The notes under the pieces are model-generated. The model did no database searches. It saw nothing but the letters and a program-made list of their open reading frames with translations, and was not told the DNA's origin. From JABMMZ01 sp964438995 (GTDB lineage: Bacteria > Bacteroidota > Bacteroidia > NS11-12g > UBA955), in assembly GCA_964438995.1 (NCBI GenBank), contig CAYTMQ010000001.1:248001-312000 (forward strand): a stretch of DNA of 64,000 nucleotides, given 5' to 3'. Both the position numbers and the translations under genes were made by a program. This document shows positions 1-9,495 of this stretch, piece by piece. Position 1 is the stretch's first letter; each line of letters begins with the position of its first letter.

Positions 1-2301
1 ATTGAATAAGAAATGAGGATTCATTTGCGACCGAATGCTACTCAATACATTCAACTGTAAGGCTTTTTCTAACTTGAATTTTTCAATTTCTGCATTTGTT
101 TTTGTTCTGATATTGTTGATTCTATTGATGTACAACAAAATCAAAATAAGGACAAAAACAGCTATCAATAAGGCATAAAACCACCAGTTGTCCCAAAATG
201 GACCTTTGATTTTAAAGGTCAAGGTGTACAATTTTGGTATGCCTATTTGACGAATACTTAAAGTATATGTACCGGGTGAAAGCTGACTCAAGTATAGTTC
301 TCTTTGATTGTTTTTGAGAGACAACCAAGCATTATTATTAATTCGATATTGGTATTCAACATTTCCTAAAACTGATGCAGCTGGACTCTCAATTCCGATT
401 TCGAATGAGTTTTGGTTGTAGTCAAATTCCAAATCTGTTAAGTTGTAATTTTTACTTCCACCAGTAGAAATGTATTTAAAGTACATTGGTATTCTCGGTG
501 CATTTTTTCTAATTTCTCGAATGTCTGCTTTGTAAAGTTTTTGTCCGGTAATCAAATATAAGACATCGTTGTTGATAGTAAAATCACTACAATTAAATAG
601 GTTTACTGCTCCGATATAGGAAAATGATTGGATATTGAAGTTTTGTAAATTGATGGCGTGTAAACCACGGGTACTCAGTATCCAAATTGAATTTTTATAA
701 AATTTAATTTTGATGATGGTATTTCCGATGGTACTGTTAAAGTTGTCAAAATGTTTAAAAATGGCACCATCTTTCAGCATATATATACCTGACTGAATGG
801 TTCCAACTATAACAAATGGCGGATGATATTCCATAAAAGTTGAGAATATTTGATTGTTCCCATCTTTTATTTCAACTGGATTTTTCCTGTCTTTTACGCT
901 GAATAAGCCAGGCACACCACCAAAATATAATACTTGATTGATGGTATCATATCTAACATTTGTGAACCTACCTATGATGTTAATTCTTTTGATTTCATTG
1001 TCAAGAGTATTAAACTTTAATTGACTAGCAAATTTGTTTTTAACTACCTCGTTGAATTTGTGATAGAATATATTTCCAGTAGTAGCCATGTAGAGATAGT
1101 CTTTATTGTCTATACTGGCATCTTTCATCGCCAATTCTTGAATGTATGGTTTGTATTTGTAATTTGAATCAATAAGAATGAATCGACTATTGCCTATGAG
1201 GATATATCTGTTGTTTAAATTTTTGCAGACTATTACAGGTTTATGTCCAAATTCAGCATTTAAGTCCATGATTTTTCTCATAGAATCTTGGGTTAAATCA
1301 TAAAGCACATTGTCTTGAGTGATACCCAAAGCTTTGTTTCTAAATTGTACAAGTTTAATAAAGTTAGAAAATTCATTTACTTCAATACGTGTTACCTTAC
1401 TTGCTGGCATAAAAATGATACCATCGTTTAAAGTAGAATACCAAGAATTGCCTAAATTGTCTTTTGCAAAATGCGTGTAGCTCCTGCCATCAAAAAGTTG
1501 CTTAATTTCAAATTTTCGATCTTGCAATGGCACCTTAAAAACACTACCTGTAGTGAAGATGTATAAGTCATTGCCAAATCTTTCAGAGTAATTGTAATTA
1601 AAATTAAAGCTGGTAACCATTGATTTTTCATAGTTTTTTCCATATCTGATAAACAACTCTTTGGCTGTGTTGTATGTCGACACAATGGTGCTATCGTCAA
1701 CATATATGACTGAATAAGGCGCAAAATTATCTGTTGAGTCGAATCTACCATTGTGGAATTTGATGAGTTTTTTATTGTAATTGCCAGTAAAATATACTGT
1801 GTCTTTATTGACTGCAAAGTACTGAATGGTATTTTGTAAACTGTATTTGTGTTCTTTTTTTGTTTTTACGTCGTATTCAATTAAACCACCTTCGGCATTG
1901 AAAATCATATTACCGTTTTTCAAAAAACCAATTTTCAGAGTAGAAGGCGGAAAGTTGAGTTCAAACGATTTAAACAGAACCATCTCATCGTTTTCGATGT
2001 AAAATGCTTGAAGGCCAAGATTGGTTACCCAAATCTTTCCATCTGGACCAATAAAGATATCGGTGTAAACGTTTGATTTTTGAAGTGGACTGATGTAATT
2101 TTTAAATGTAAATCCATCGTATTTGCTGATACCATTGTCGTGAGCTATCCATAAAAAACCTTTGTTGTCGAATTTTATTTTAAAGATGTTATTGGTAGGT
2201 AGACCTTCTTTTATGGTAAAAAATTTATATACCTGTTCTTGAGCTTTGATGTTACTGAAGCAAAACACAAGAAGCGATACACAAATTAATTTAAATCTCA
2301 C
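1..2301 (-). CDS. Two-component sensor histidine kinase with propeller and Y_Y_Y domains (partial, C-terminus beyond window)
   Basis: Open frame of 767 codons reaching the left edge. The start is GTG at 2301 because an in-frame TAG lies immediately upstream; a signal peptide follows, ending SNIKAQE. Residues about 25-660 are a two-component-regulator propeller: the first blade reads GLPTNNIFKIKFDNKGFLWI, and further blades repeat the same G-x-hydrophobic-W pattern. A Y_Y_Y-type immunoglobulin-like domain follows (YQYRINNNAW, LSPGTYTLSI), then a membrane helix at about 708-727, a short linker, and the start of a LytS/YehU-type kinase domain with QMNPHFLFN (probable phospho-acceptor His763) at the very edge. 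Family knowledge: such proteins sense ligands in the periplasm and phosphorylate a partner LytTR-type regulator. The ligand and the regulator cannot be seen. A near-match to the -7 promoter (CATATTTG) sits only a few bases before the GTG. Confidence 0.9.
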   Translation of the reverse strand, partial: MRFKLICVSLLVFCFSNIKAQEQVYKFFTIKEGLPTNNIFKIKFDNKGFLWIAHDNGISKYDGFTFKNYISPLQKSNVYTDIFIGPDGKIWVTNLGLQAFYIENDEMVLFKSFELNFPPSTLKIGFLKNGNMIFNAEGGLIEYDVKTKKEHKYSLQNTIQYFAVNKDTVYFTGNYNKKLIKFHNGRFDSTDNFAPYSVIYVDDSTIVSTYNTAKELFIRYGKNYEKSMVTSFNFNYNYSERFGNDLYIFTTGSVFKVPLQDRKFEIKQLFDGRSYTHFAKDNLGNSWYSTLNDGIIFMPASKVTRIEVNEFSNFIKLVQFRNKALGITQDNVLYDLTQDSMRKIMDLNAEFGHKPVIVCKNLNNRYILIGNSRFILIDSNYKYKPYIQELAMKDASIDNKDYLYMATTGNIFYHKFNEVVKNKFASQLKFNTLDNEIKRINIIGRFTNVRYDTINQVLYFGGVPGLFSVKDRKNPVEIKDGNNQIFSTFMEYHPPFVIVGTIQSGIYMLKDGAIFKHFDNFNSTIGNTIIKIKFYKNSIWILSTRGLHAINLQNFNIQSFSYIGAVNLFNCSDFTINNDVLYLITGQKLYKADIREIRKNAPRIPMYFKYISTGGSKNYNLTDLEFDYNQNSFEIGIESPAASVLGNVEYQYRINNNAWLSLKNNQRELYLSQLSPGTYTLSIRQIGIPKLYTLTFKIKGPFWDNWWFYALLIAVFVLILILLYINRINNIRTKTNAEIEKFKLEKALQLNVLSSIRSQMNPHFLFN

Positions 2302-2551
2302 TAGGCAAATATGTAAAAAAAATGTCACATTTTCATCTATAAAAAATAGCCTTTTGTCTTGTCATTATTGCATTTCCATACATATTAAATAAGTTGAAAT
2401 TAAACAGAACCTCTTTTTTGCATATTGAAAACCACTTTTGGTAAATTAGGGGGGTGGTAGCGGAATATTTGATACATCTTTGCATCACCAAGTCGTACGG
2501 CTTGACATTAAACACTACCATTTAAGAACTAAAGTTACATAACACTAACAA

Positions 2552-2578
2552 AAAAAGCCCTGAAATTCAGGGCTTTTT
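2552..2578 (-). terminator. Intrinsic terminator of dnaK
   Basis: Perfect inverted repeat GCCCTGA / TCAGGGC with a 3-nt loop, flanked by A-runs and T-runs on both sides. It lies 20 nt past the dnaK stop and would work in both directions, although the only gene ending here is dnaK. The 250 bases between it and the sensor kinase start (2302-2551) contain no gene I can support. Confidence 0.85.
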
Positions 2579-2597
2579 GTTTTATACTAGGGTAAAC

Positions 2598-4508
2598 TTA
2601 CTTTACTTCTTCAAAAGATACATCTTCAACATCGGCACCAGCGCCAGTGTTGGTATTATTACTTTGACCATCACCTGCGTTTGCTCCTTGAGCTTGTTCG
2701 TTTTGTTGAGCATTGTAGATGTCCTGACTAGCGGCCTCCCAAGCTTTGTTTAAAGCTTCAGAAGCTGTATCACAGGCAGTTACATCTTTATTTTGATGAG
2801 CAGTTTTCAATTGAGCTAAAGCATCTTCGATAGCTTGTTTCTTTTCTGCTGGGATTTTATCGCCATACTCTTTCAAGTTTTTCTCAGATGTAAACACCAA
2901 AGTATCAGCAGCATTAAGTTTTTCGATTTCTTCTTTTGCTTTCAAATCAGCTTCAGCGTTTGCTTCAGCCTCACGTTTCATTCTTTCGATTTCGTCTTTG
3001 CTTAATCCGCTTGAACTTTCGATTCTGATTTTTTGCTCTTTACCAGTGCCTTTGTCTTTAGCGCTAACGTTAAGGATACCATTGGCATCGATATCGAAAG
3101 TTACTTCAATTTGAGGTACACCTCTTTGAGCTGGTGGGATACCATCTAGGTTGAACATACCGATGGTACGGTTGTCTTTTGCCATTGGTCTTTCACCTTG
3201 TAATACGTGCAGCTGAACACTAGGTTGGTTATCGCTAGCAGTACTAAAAGTTTCGCTCTTTTTGGTTGGAATGGTTGTGTTAGCCTCGATTAATTTGGTC
3301 ATAACTCCACCGTAGGTTTCGATACCCAAGCTAAGCGGAGTAACGTCTAACAACAATACATCTTTAACTTCACCAGTCAACACACCACCTTGGATAGCTG
3401 CACCAATTGCTACAACTTCATCAGGATTAACACCTTTAGAAGGCGATTTTCCGAAGAATTTTTCAACTGCAGCTTGAACAGCAGGGATACGAGTGCTACC
3501 GCCAACTAAAATAATTTCGTCAATATCTGAAGTACTGTAACCTGCATTTTTAAGAGCAGATTTACATGGTTCTATGGTTCTTTGAACTAGGTCGTCAACC
3601 AATTGTTCAAATTTAGCTCTGGTTAAACTTCTTACTAAGTGTTTAGGAATACCATCAACAGGCATAATATAAGGCAAGTTGATTTCTGAACTTGTAGTAG
3701 AAGACAATTCGATTTTAGCTTTTTCAGCTGCTTCTTTCAAACGTTGAAGAGCCATTGGGTCTTTGCTAAGATCCAAACCACTGTTTTCGTCTTTGAACTC
3801 TTGCACCAACCAATCGATGATTTTTTGGTCGAAATCGTCACCACCTAAGTGGGTATCACCATCGGTAGATTTTACTTCGAATACACCATCACCAAGTTCT
3901 AGTACCGATACGTCATGTGTTCCACCACCACAGTCGAACACTACAATTTTCATGTCGCTGTGTTTTTTATCTAAACCGTAAGCCAATGCCGCGGCAGTAG
4001 GCTCGTTGATGATTCTTCTAACATTTAAACCAGCGATTTCGCCAGCTTCTTTAGTAGCTTGTCTTTGTGCATCATTGAAGTATGCAGGCACAGTTATAAC
4101 AGCTTCTTTAACTTCAGTTCCAAGATAATCTTCAGCTGTTTTCTTCATTTTTTGAAGAATCATAGCACTGATTTCTTGAGGGGTGTATAGGCGGTCATCG
4201 ATTTTTACTCTTGGAGTGTTGTTGTCACCTTTAACCACTTCATAAGGAACTCTACCTGTTTCCATTGCCACTTGGTCGAAGTTGTTACCCATGAATCTTT
4301 TGATTGAAAAGATGGTGTTTCTAGGGTTGGTAATTGCCTGACGTTTTGCAGGGTCACCAATTTTGCGTTCGCCGTCTTTCATAAAGCCGACTACCGACGG
4401 AGTGGTACGTTTGCCTTCGCTGTTGGCAATTACCACAGGCTCGTTGCCTTCCATTACTGAAACGCAAGAGTTTGTTGTTCCTAAGTCTATACCTATTATT
4501 TTGCTCAT
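2598..4508 (-). CDS. dnaK: Molecular chaperone DnaK (Hsp70)
   Basis: ATP-dependent cytosolic chaperone that binds exposed hydrophobic peptides with DnaJ and GrpE. 636 aa, the usual length. The N-terminal nucleotide-binding domain starts IGIDLGTTNSCVSV (5-18) and contains the phosphate loops; the substrate-binding domain runs from about 390 to 500 and the helical lid follows, with the typical Gly/Asn-rich tail ending EDVSFEEVK. The second phosphate motif reads FDCGGGTHDVSV (191-202), where most DnaK proteins have DLGGGTFD: Cys193 and His198 are substitutions. dnaJ and grpE are not adjacent, so the gene is probably monocistronic, bounded by the terminator at 2552 and a TAGGTTTG promoter element at 4543-4550. 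Confidence 0.98.
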   Translation of the reverse strand: MSKIIGIDLGTTNSCVSVMEGNEPVVIANSEGKRTTPSVVGFMKDGERKIGDPAKRQAITNPRNTIFSIKRFMGNNFDQVAMETGRVPYEVVKGDNNTPRVKIDDRLYTPQEISAMILQKMKKTAEDYLGTEVKEAVITVPAYFNDAQRQATKEAGEIAGLNVRRIINEPTAAALAYGLDKKHSDMKIVVFDCGGGTHDVSVLELGDGVFEVKSTDGDTHLGGDDFDQKIIDWLVQEFKDENSGLDLSKDPMALQRLKEAAEKAKIELSSTTSSEINLPYIMPVDGIPKHLVRSLTRAKFEQLVDDLVQRTIEPCKSALKNAGYSTSDIDEIILVGGSTRIPAVQAAVEKFFGKSPSKGVNPDEVVAIGAAIQGGVLTGEVKDVLLLDVTPLSLGIETYGGVMTKLIEANTTIPTKKSETFSTASDNQPSVQLHVLQGERPMAKDNRTIGMFNLDGIPPAQRGVPQIEVTFDIDANGILNVSAKDKGTGKEQKIRIESSSGLSKDEIERMKREAEANAEADLKAKEEIEKLNAADTLVFTSEKNLKEYGDKIPAEKKQAIEDALAQLKTAHQNKDVTACDTASEALNKAWEAASQDIYNAQQNEQAQGANAGDGQSNNTNTGAGADVEDVSFEEVK

Positions 4509-4542
4509 ATAAAATTATTTCAAATTGATATTAATGGGTTTT

Positions 4543-4550
4543 CAAACCTA
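4543..4550 (-). promoter_or_regulatory. Bacteroidota -7 promoter element for dnaK
   Basis: TAGGTTTG on the minus strand, an exact TAnnTTTG match, 34 nt before the dnaK ATG. No matching -33 TTTG at normal spacing was seen, and no inverted CIRCE-type operator was noticed. Confidence 0.55.
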
Positions 4551-4652
4551 ATGCCATACGAATTTGAAATGCTTTTTTATGGCGTTTTTACACTTTTAGT
4601 AGAAAAATCGTGACAGAATGTCGGAAATATTGACAGAAATGTAGAGTTTGAT

Positions 4653-5645
4653 CTATTTCACAAAACCCATCTTCTTGTAGTAGTCATCACTGGTGATGAT
4701 GGTTTTGGTCAATTCTGAAATGGTGATTTGATCAATGTACATGCTGTTCCTTGATGCAAATAAACCAATGCCATTTTTAATGTTGGTGTAATCGCTTTGT
4801 TTTTGTACGATGCCTATTGAAGGGGTAGATGCTTGTATGTAGGTATCCAATTCTAAGTTGCCAGAAACCAATATCATTTCGCAAGTTGTAAAGCGTCTGA
4901 ACACATTTGGATTTGATGGAATATTGGTCAATAACAAATCGTAAAATGATGCACCAGGAATTCTTTGAATGATGAACTCTGTGCCTTTGTCAGACAGAGA
5001 TCTAACGCTTCGCATGATTTTCCAACTGATGGTCTTTGTCACTTTGATATTGGTATCAGCTTTATCAACTTCGATGTAGTTGAAATACAAATACGCATCG
5101 TATATTTTGCCTTTAACAGGTGCTTGAAACGCAATAGGCATGGTGCCTGTTGGCTGTATGGTGATGACTCTTTGAAACAAACTTACCGGTTGTTGTACAA
5201 ATGGAGAACTTACAACATTGGTTTCAGAGGTAATCAAAGTATTGGTATTAGGCAATTTGATTTCTAAGCGATAGGTTTGATTGCTGTATATCCTTTCGTT
5301 TGTAACATAAAGGTAGTTAGGAGAGTTAGCAAAAGTGCCACTGTCTTTTAATAAGATATTGGCTTTGAATAGAGGAATTCTTCTGCCAGTGCCGTTTTCA
5401 ATGAGTTCTGGGGCAATGGTATCAAAGTAAAGCGAATCAGCAATTTTTGCTACATCAGATGCTTTGGCATTAGAGTTAACAAAGACTTTGTTGATTTTAA
5501 CAAACTGTAGTGAAGCATTTGGGTCTAGTAAAGCGTATACAGAGGCCGATTCTTTGTAATCAGCTAATACGTCCAAATCATTAGAACAAGATGTAAGGGT
5601 AAAAACACACAGTAAAGGGAATAAAAATTTAAAACAAGGGTTCAT
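4653..5645 (-). CDS. Lipoprotein, possibly DUF4249-like
   Basis: 330 aa. Signal peptide with lipobox LTSC (Cys20), followed by SNDLD, so it should be lipid-anchored in an envelope membrane. The remainder looks like a beta-rich extracellular protein: early YALLDPNASLQFVKINKVF and a later Y-R-L-E-I-K-L stretch followed by 'TSET' resemble the layout of DUF4249 lipoproteins common in Bacteroidota, but I cannot confirm membership by reading. Divergent from the gene at 5693. Function unknown. Confidence 0.8.
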   Translation of the reverse strand: MNPCFKFLFPLLCVFTLTSCSNDLDVLADYKESASVYALLDPNASLQFVKINKVFVNSNAKASDVAKIADSLYFDTIAPELIENGTGRRIPLFKANILLKDSGTFANSPNYLYVTNERIYSNQTYRLEIKLPNTNTLITSETNVVSSPFVQQPVSLFQRVITIQPTGTMPIAFQAPVKGKIYDAYLYFNYIEVDKADTNIKVTKTISWKIMRSVRSLSDKGTEFIIQRIPGASFYDLLLTNIPSNPNVFRRFTTCEMILVSGNLELDTYIQASTPSIGIVQKQSDYTNIKNGIGLFASRNSMYIDQITISELTKTIITSDDYYKKMGFVK

Positions 5646-5660
5646 TTGGGTAAATTATAT

Positions 5661-5668
5661 TAATTTTG
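5661..5668 (+). promoter_or_regulatory. -7 promoter element for the 5693 operon
   Basis: TAATTTTG, exact TAnnTTTG match, 24 nt before the ATG at 5693. It is the only promoter signal before the three-gene run 5693-7861. Confidence 0.55.
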
Positions 5669-5692
5669 CTCCATTAGGATTCAATTGCAAAG

Positions 5693-7072
5693 ATGAAGAA
5701 ATTATTTCTAATTTGGATGTGTAGCACCGGAATTTTTGCTTTTGGGCAAGAGGTTAACAAAGAATTCACTAAGCTGTTGCTTGACGAGCCGTTCAATCAG
5801 GTTGAAAAGACTTGGAACAGCACATTCAATGCAGACAATTTATTTATTGCGCAAAATGGCTATTACGAGTTATACCGAAAGTCTAAAAAGTCTGGTTACT
5901 ACTTATTCTCCAACTCAACAGAAGAGTATACCGCCTTTCATTTAGAGGCTAGTATTACATTTAGCGAGCACAAAAACAAAAAGCAAAGTGCTGGTTTGGT
6001 GATGATGGCTCAGGCTGAAACCAGTGGGGGAATTTTGGTTGAAATCAATCAAAAAAGAGAATATAGAATTCTAAAAATCACAAAAGACAAACAAACGCCC
6101 CTAATTGGCAATGGAAGTGGATGGTTTAAAGCTAGCAATGTCATCACAAAACTTGATAATATTATTACAGTAAAGACTTACGACAAAGTATACGATTTAT
6201 ACATCAATGGTCAATACCTCAAATCTTTTACTGATATCGAACTCAACAAAGGTAAAATTGGAATCTATGTTGGAACAGATAGCAAAGTGAAATTTGATTA
6301 CCTAAAAATCATGGGTGAGGAGAAAAAGGATTTGAATACATTGCCGACAAATGACCAAAAATCAATTGAAGAATCGTTTACACAAATCATAGTTAAACTC
6401 AAAGACCAAATCAATAAAAAAGACAAGGAACTTGACGAATTAAGAACCAAATTGAAGTTGTGTGAAAATGGTGGTGGTGGAGTTAAAACATCCGATACAG
6501 CTTTGCTTGGAGCGAAAGCAAGATTGATTGTACGAGTAGAGGAATTGGAAGTTGAAAACGAAGATTTGAAAACCAAGTTGGCCATCAACGAAGAAGAAAT
6601 GCAAAAGCTAAAAGATTTTAAAGCTGGCATAGAGAAGGGCAATGAAGATGGTGATATCATCATCAATTTGACCAATATGGTAAGCACTCAAAAATCAAAA
6701 ATTGAAACATTAGAACAGGAGAAAAAATCTTTGAACGACGAGAACAATTCTTTGTTTTTGGAGACTAAAGGATTGCAAAAAGATTTGGATGTATCAACCA
6801 ATGCTTTGACAGCTGAAAAGCAAAAGAACAAAGTGTTATTGAGTGAGTCAGATAGTTTGAAATTGGTTATTACCCAACTTAAAGACAGTTTGACAAAGAA
6901 AGCTCAGGAGGCCATTAACAGTCAGAAAAAACCGGGCGAGAAAGAGATGACCGAAGAAGAGAAGTTGCAACAGATGATAGAGAAAGAGCGCGAAGAGAGA
7001 CGTAAGAGAAGAGAGGAAGAAGAGCGACTTAAAAAAGAACAAGAGCAAAAACAAAACGAAGGCAACGGATAA
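5693..7072 (+). CDS. Secreted beta-sandwich plus coiled-coil protein of unknown function
   Basis: 459 aa. Cleavable signal peptide (MKKLFLIWMCSTGIFAFGQ). Residues about 25-205 look like a concanavalin/LamG-type beta-sandwich: 'AGLVMMAQ', 'KLDNIITVKTYDKVYDLYIN' and 'GKIGIYVGTDSKVKFDYLKI' follow the pattern of glucan-binding or 3-keto-disaccharide-hydrolase-like modules. No catalytic residues can be assigned. From about 225 to 450 it is a long, highly charged coiled coil ending in an Arg/Glu/Lys/Gln-rich tail. The stop overlaps the next start (TAATG at 7070-7074), so it is translationally coupled to the HExxH protein. Such coiled coils suggest a structural or envelope-tethering role; that is inference. 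Confidence 0.85.
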   Translation: MKKLFLIWMCSTGIFAFGQEVNKEFTKLLLDEPFNQVEKTWNSTFNADNLFIAQNGYYELYRKSKKSGYYLFSNSTEEYTAFHLEASITFSEHKNKKQSAGLVMMAQAETSGGILVEINQKREYRILKITKDKQTPLIGNGSGWFKASNVITKLDNIITVKTYDKVYDLYINGQYLKSFTDIELNKGKIGIYVGTDSKVKFDYLKIMGEEKKDLNTLPTNDQKSIEESFTQIIVKLKDQINKKDKELDELRTKLKLCENGGGGVKTSDTALLGAKARLIVRVEELEVENEDLKTKLAINEEEMQKLKDFKAGIEKGNEDGDIIINLTNMVSTQKSKIETLEQEKKSLNDENNSLFLETKGLQKDLDVSTNALTAEKQKNKVLLSESDSLKLVITQLKDSLTKKAQEAINSQKKPGEKEMTEEEKLQQMIEKEREERRKRREEEERLKKEQEQKQNEGNG

Positions 7073-7455
7073 TGGTGATTGCCAGTGAAACTTTGTTGGA
7101 TATTCTAACATTGCGCAACAAAAGAGTAACTGCAATGGCTTTATGGCCATTTATCATTATTAGAGATAAGTCGTATAAGGCAGATGCCAGAGTGATGAAT
7201 CACGAGCGCATACACCATAGACAGCAATTAGAATTATTGATTGTACCATATTACATTTGGTATTTTATTGAATACTGGGTAGCGATGTTTGGCAATGGTT
7301 TCAAGCATCATCAGGCATATATGTCAATAAGTTTTGAGTTAGAGGCGTATGCTTACCAAAACGATTTAGCGTATTTACAAAAAAGAAAATGGCTTGGCAG
7401 TTGGTCGTTTTTTATAGCAAAATTTAAAACCAATGATAGAAGTAAAAAAGATTAA
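7072..7455 (+). CDS. Small HExxH protein, putative zinc metallopeptidase-like
   Basis: 127 aa. Contains NHERIHHRQQLE (43-54) with a classical HExxH (His44, Glu45, His48) and a downstream acidic pair in FELEAYAYQND (Glu89/Glu91) that could supply the third zinc ligand, the arrangement of gluzincin-type peptidases. Between them lies a hydrophobic aromatic segment (about 55-75, VPYYIWYFIEYWVAMF) that could be a membrane helix. Much shorter than known membrane peptidases, and the family is not recognised. It overlaps the gene before it by 1 nt and the GNAT gene after it by 23 nt, so the three are probably one transcript. Confidence 0.75.
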   Translation: MVIASETLLDILTLRNKRVTAMALWPFIIIRDKSYKADARVMNHERIHHRQQLELLIVPYYIWYFIEYWVAMFGNGFKHHQAYMSISFELEAYAYQNDLAYLQKRKWLGSWSFFIAKFKTNDRSKKD

Positions 7456-7861
7456 AACGGCAGAGCAGAAGCAAGCGGCATTTGATATTAGACATAGAGT
7501 GTTTGTGGTAGAACAAGTGGTTGATCCATCAGAAGAATACGACGATGACGACCATAGGTGTACGCATTTTATTGCGTATGTAGATGGCATTGTTGCGGGC
7601 ACAGCAAGGTGGCGATTCAAAGACAAGGGCATTATCAAATTAGAACGATTTGCCGTAGACAAAGACCACAGAGGTAAGGGAGTAGGAGCGGCCTTAGTAA
7701 GAGCCGTATTAGAAGATTTACCATTAGCGGATAAAGTGATGATGCACGCTCAGCTACATGCTGTACCATTTTATGAAAAGCTAGGCTTTGAGACCTACGG
7801 TCCGGAGTTTGACGAAGCGGGGATAAGGCATTTTGCGATGAAATTAAAAAGGCAGATGTAA
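7433..7861 (+). CDS. GNAT-family N-acetyltransferase (ElaA-like)
   Basis: 142 aa, the whole length of one GNAT domain. The acetyl-CoA loop is seen in LERFAVDKDHRGKGVGAALV (70-89; the R-x-x-G-x-G/A pattern is HRGKGVGA). The early IRHRVFVVEQ followed by an acidic stretch resembles ElaA/YjcF-type enzymes. The substrate is unknown. It starts inside the end of the HExxH gene (23-nt overlap) and ends the run; no terminator is visible after it. Confidence 0.88.
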   Translation: MIEVKKIKTAEQKQAAFDIRHRVFVVEQVVDPSEEYDDDDHRCTHFIAYVDGIVAGTARWRFKDKGIIKLERFAVDKDHRGKGVGAALVRAVLEDLPLADKVMMHAQLHAVPFYEKLGFETYGPEFDEAGIRHFAMKLKRQM

Positions 7862-7934
7862 GTAGACTGCAGAATTAAAACTATAAACTATAATAAAATA
7901 TATACAACGTCAGGCATTTTACACACGAGTTAAA

Positions 7935-8915
7935 ATGAAATTCTTTAATGATAAAAAAACGCTTTTTTTATTTGTTATATTTTGGGTCTTAGACCTTGGA
8001 GCACAAAATTTAGTCGTAAATTCATCGTTTGAAGATTCATTGTATTGCCCTAAAACATTAGGACAGATAGATGCATGTATTGGTTGGAAATCGGCAATTA
8101 ATACTCCAGATTATTTTTGTTGTAAAAATCCTGATTCGGGAGTACCATCAAACGATTGGGGCTATCAAAAATCTGGTTCAGGAAATGCATACGCTGGCTT
8201 GATTGTATATTCTTCATTATCAACAGATCAAAGGGAGATAATAATTTCTAAATTAAGTAACTCATTAATAAAAGGGAAAAAGTACTATGTTAGTTTTAAA
8301 TATAATAGAGCAAATAATACCAGATATGCTACTAATAAGCTTGGAGTTACATTTTCAACTTTAAATATTACCCATTCGAATGATATACATAAAATAGTTT
8401 ATAAAAACAGTTCCAAAGTTTACTCCAAAATAATAAACAATGATACTATAAATTGGAAAACAATTAGTGGAAGTTTTATTGCAGATTCAAGTTATGAGTA
8501 CATATTGATTGGAAACTTTTTTTCAGACAGTCTCATTGAAATACAAGAGGATAACTCAAAGTTCTCAGATTGGTCTTATTATTATATTGATGATGTATGT
8601 GTATCTGAAGATTCCTCATTATGCTCAAATAATTTAAATTTTATTGCTGAAATGGATTTTGGAAAATGGATGATTTATCCAAATCCAACTGAAGAACTAA
8701 TTTATATTTCAATACCAGAATTTGACATTTCAAGTAAAAATAGTATTACTTTTTCAGTTCTATCAATGGAAGGAAAGCTTCAATATGAAAGACAGTTCAC
8801 AGAATTAAATAATAAAAATGTAACGTTAGATATTTCTGAATTAAATACAGGATTTTACCAGTTATTGGTATATACATCGTTTGGTTTTAAATGTTTTAAA
8901 TTTCTAAAATTATAA
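7935..8915 (+). CDS. Secreted protein with type IX secretion sorting domain
   Basis: 326 aa. Signal peptide ending DLGAQ, followed by NLVVNSSFEDSLYCP, an opening often seen in Bacteroidota carbohydrate-binding-like surface proteins (a 'N-x-SFE' jelly-roll start); residues about 25-225 would form that module. The C-terminal 80 residues are a Por/T9SS type A sorting domain: WMIYPNPTEELIYIS, then 'GKLQYERQF', then LNTGFYQLLVYTSFGFKCFK. It is therefore exported to the cell surface or medium by the type IX system. Function of the N-terminal module unknown. The lipoprotein at 8920 follows after 4 nt. Confidence 0.87.
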   Translation: MKFFNDKKTLFLFVIFWVLDLGAQNLVVNSSFEDSLYCPKTLGQIDACIGWKSAINTPDYFCCKNPDSGVPSNDWGYQKSGSGNAYAGLIVYSSLSTDQREIIISKLSNSLIKGKKYYVSFKYNRANNTRYATNKLGVTFSTLNITHSNDIHKIVYKNSSKVYSKIINNDTINWKTISGSFIADSSYEYILIGNFFSDSLIEIQEDNSKFSDWSYYYIDDVCVSEDSSLCSNNLNFIAEMDFGKWMIYPNPTEELIYISIPEFDISSKNSITFSVLSMEGKLQYERQFTELNNKNVTLDISELNTGFYQLLVYTSFGFKCFKFLKL

Positions 8916-8919
8916 TGTT

Positions 8920-9366
8920 ATGAAAAAATACATAGTTATATTAATTTTTAGTCATTTGAGTTGTCAGAACAAAGTGTTAAAGACAGAAACACAGCCTGGA
9001 TCATTGATTTTTATTTCAAATGAAGATTTAAGTGCAATTAAAACAGTTGTTTTAGATGTTTTTAATGAAAAATATAAATTTGACAGTCTAATTAAAAGTG
9101 ATACTTTTCATGTATCACCTTTCTGCTTACCAACTGATCAAGGTCCAGAATGGTGGTTAAACTTCAATTCTGAGTTTAAAAATTTAGACACTTTGACTGA
9201 TTTTAACTATAAGCTTACCTTAGTTGAAGTTAAGAAAAATATGTTTTATTCAGACTTAAAATTAGATACAAACTATATTTATCAAGGATTAGATATTCAT
9301 TTGGGTTCATTTAATTTAAATGGCAAAAAAGTTAAAAGTAGTAGTTTGATAATTAGGTTTGATTAG
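8920..9366 (+). CDS. Small lipoprotein of unknown function
   Basis: 148 aa; MKKYIVILIFSHLSCQNK is a short signal peptide with lipobox HLSC (Cys15). No domain recognised; alternating beta-like segments. Starts 4 nt after the T9SS protein and is probably co-transcribed with it. The 129 bases after it (9367-9495) hold nothing I can name. Confidence 0.75.
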   Translation: MKKYIVILIFSHLSCQNKVLKTETQPGSLIFISNEDLSAIKTVVLDVFNEKYKFDSLIKSDTFHVSPFCLPTDQGPEWWLNFNSEFKNLDTLTDFNYKLTLVEVKKNMFYSDLKLDTNYIYQGLDIHLGSFNLNGKKVKSSSLIIRFD

Positions 9367-9495
9367 TTTAATTTGGTTATACGGATTGGCTTAACTGTTT
9401 TGGTCTGATGGTTTTCTCAAACTATTACATAATTATCCAATTTAATGTATCAAGTATTTAAAATTTATTTTAACCCATTCTAGTACCAGAAGAGA

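Noticed and set aside
2333..2521. A 62-codon open frame on the minus strand between dnaK and the sensor kinase
   Set aside because: No ribosome site, no domain and codon use unlike the neighbours; it lies in the leader region of the sensor gene.
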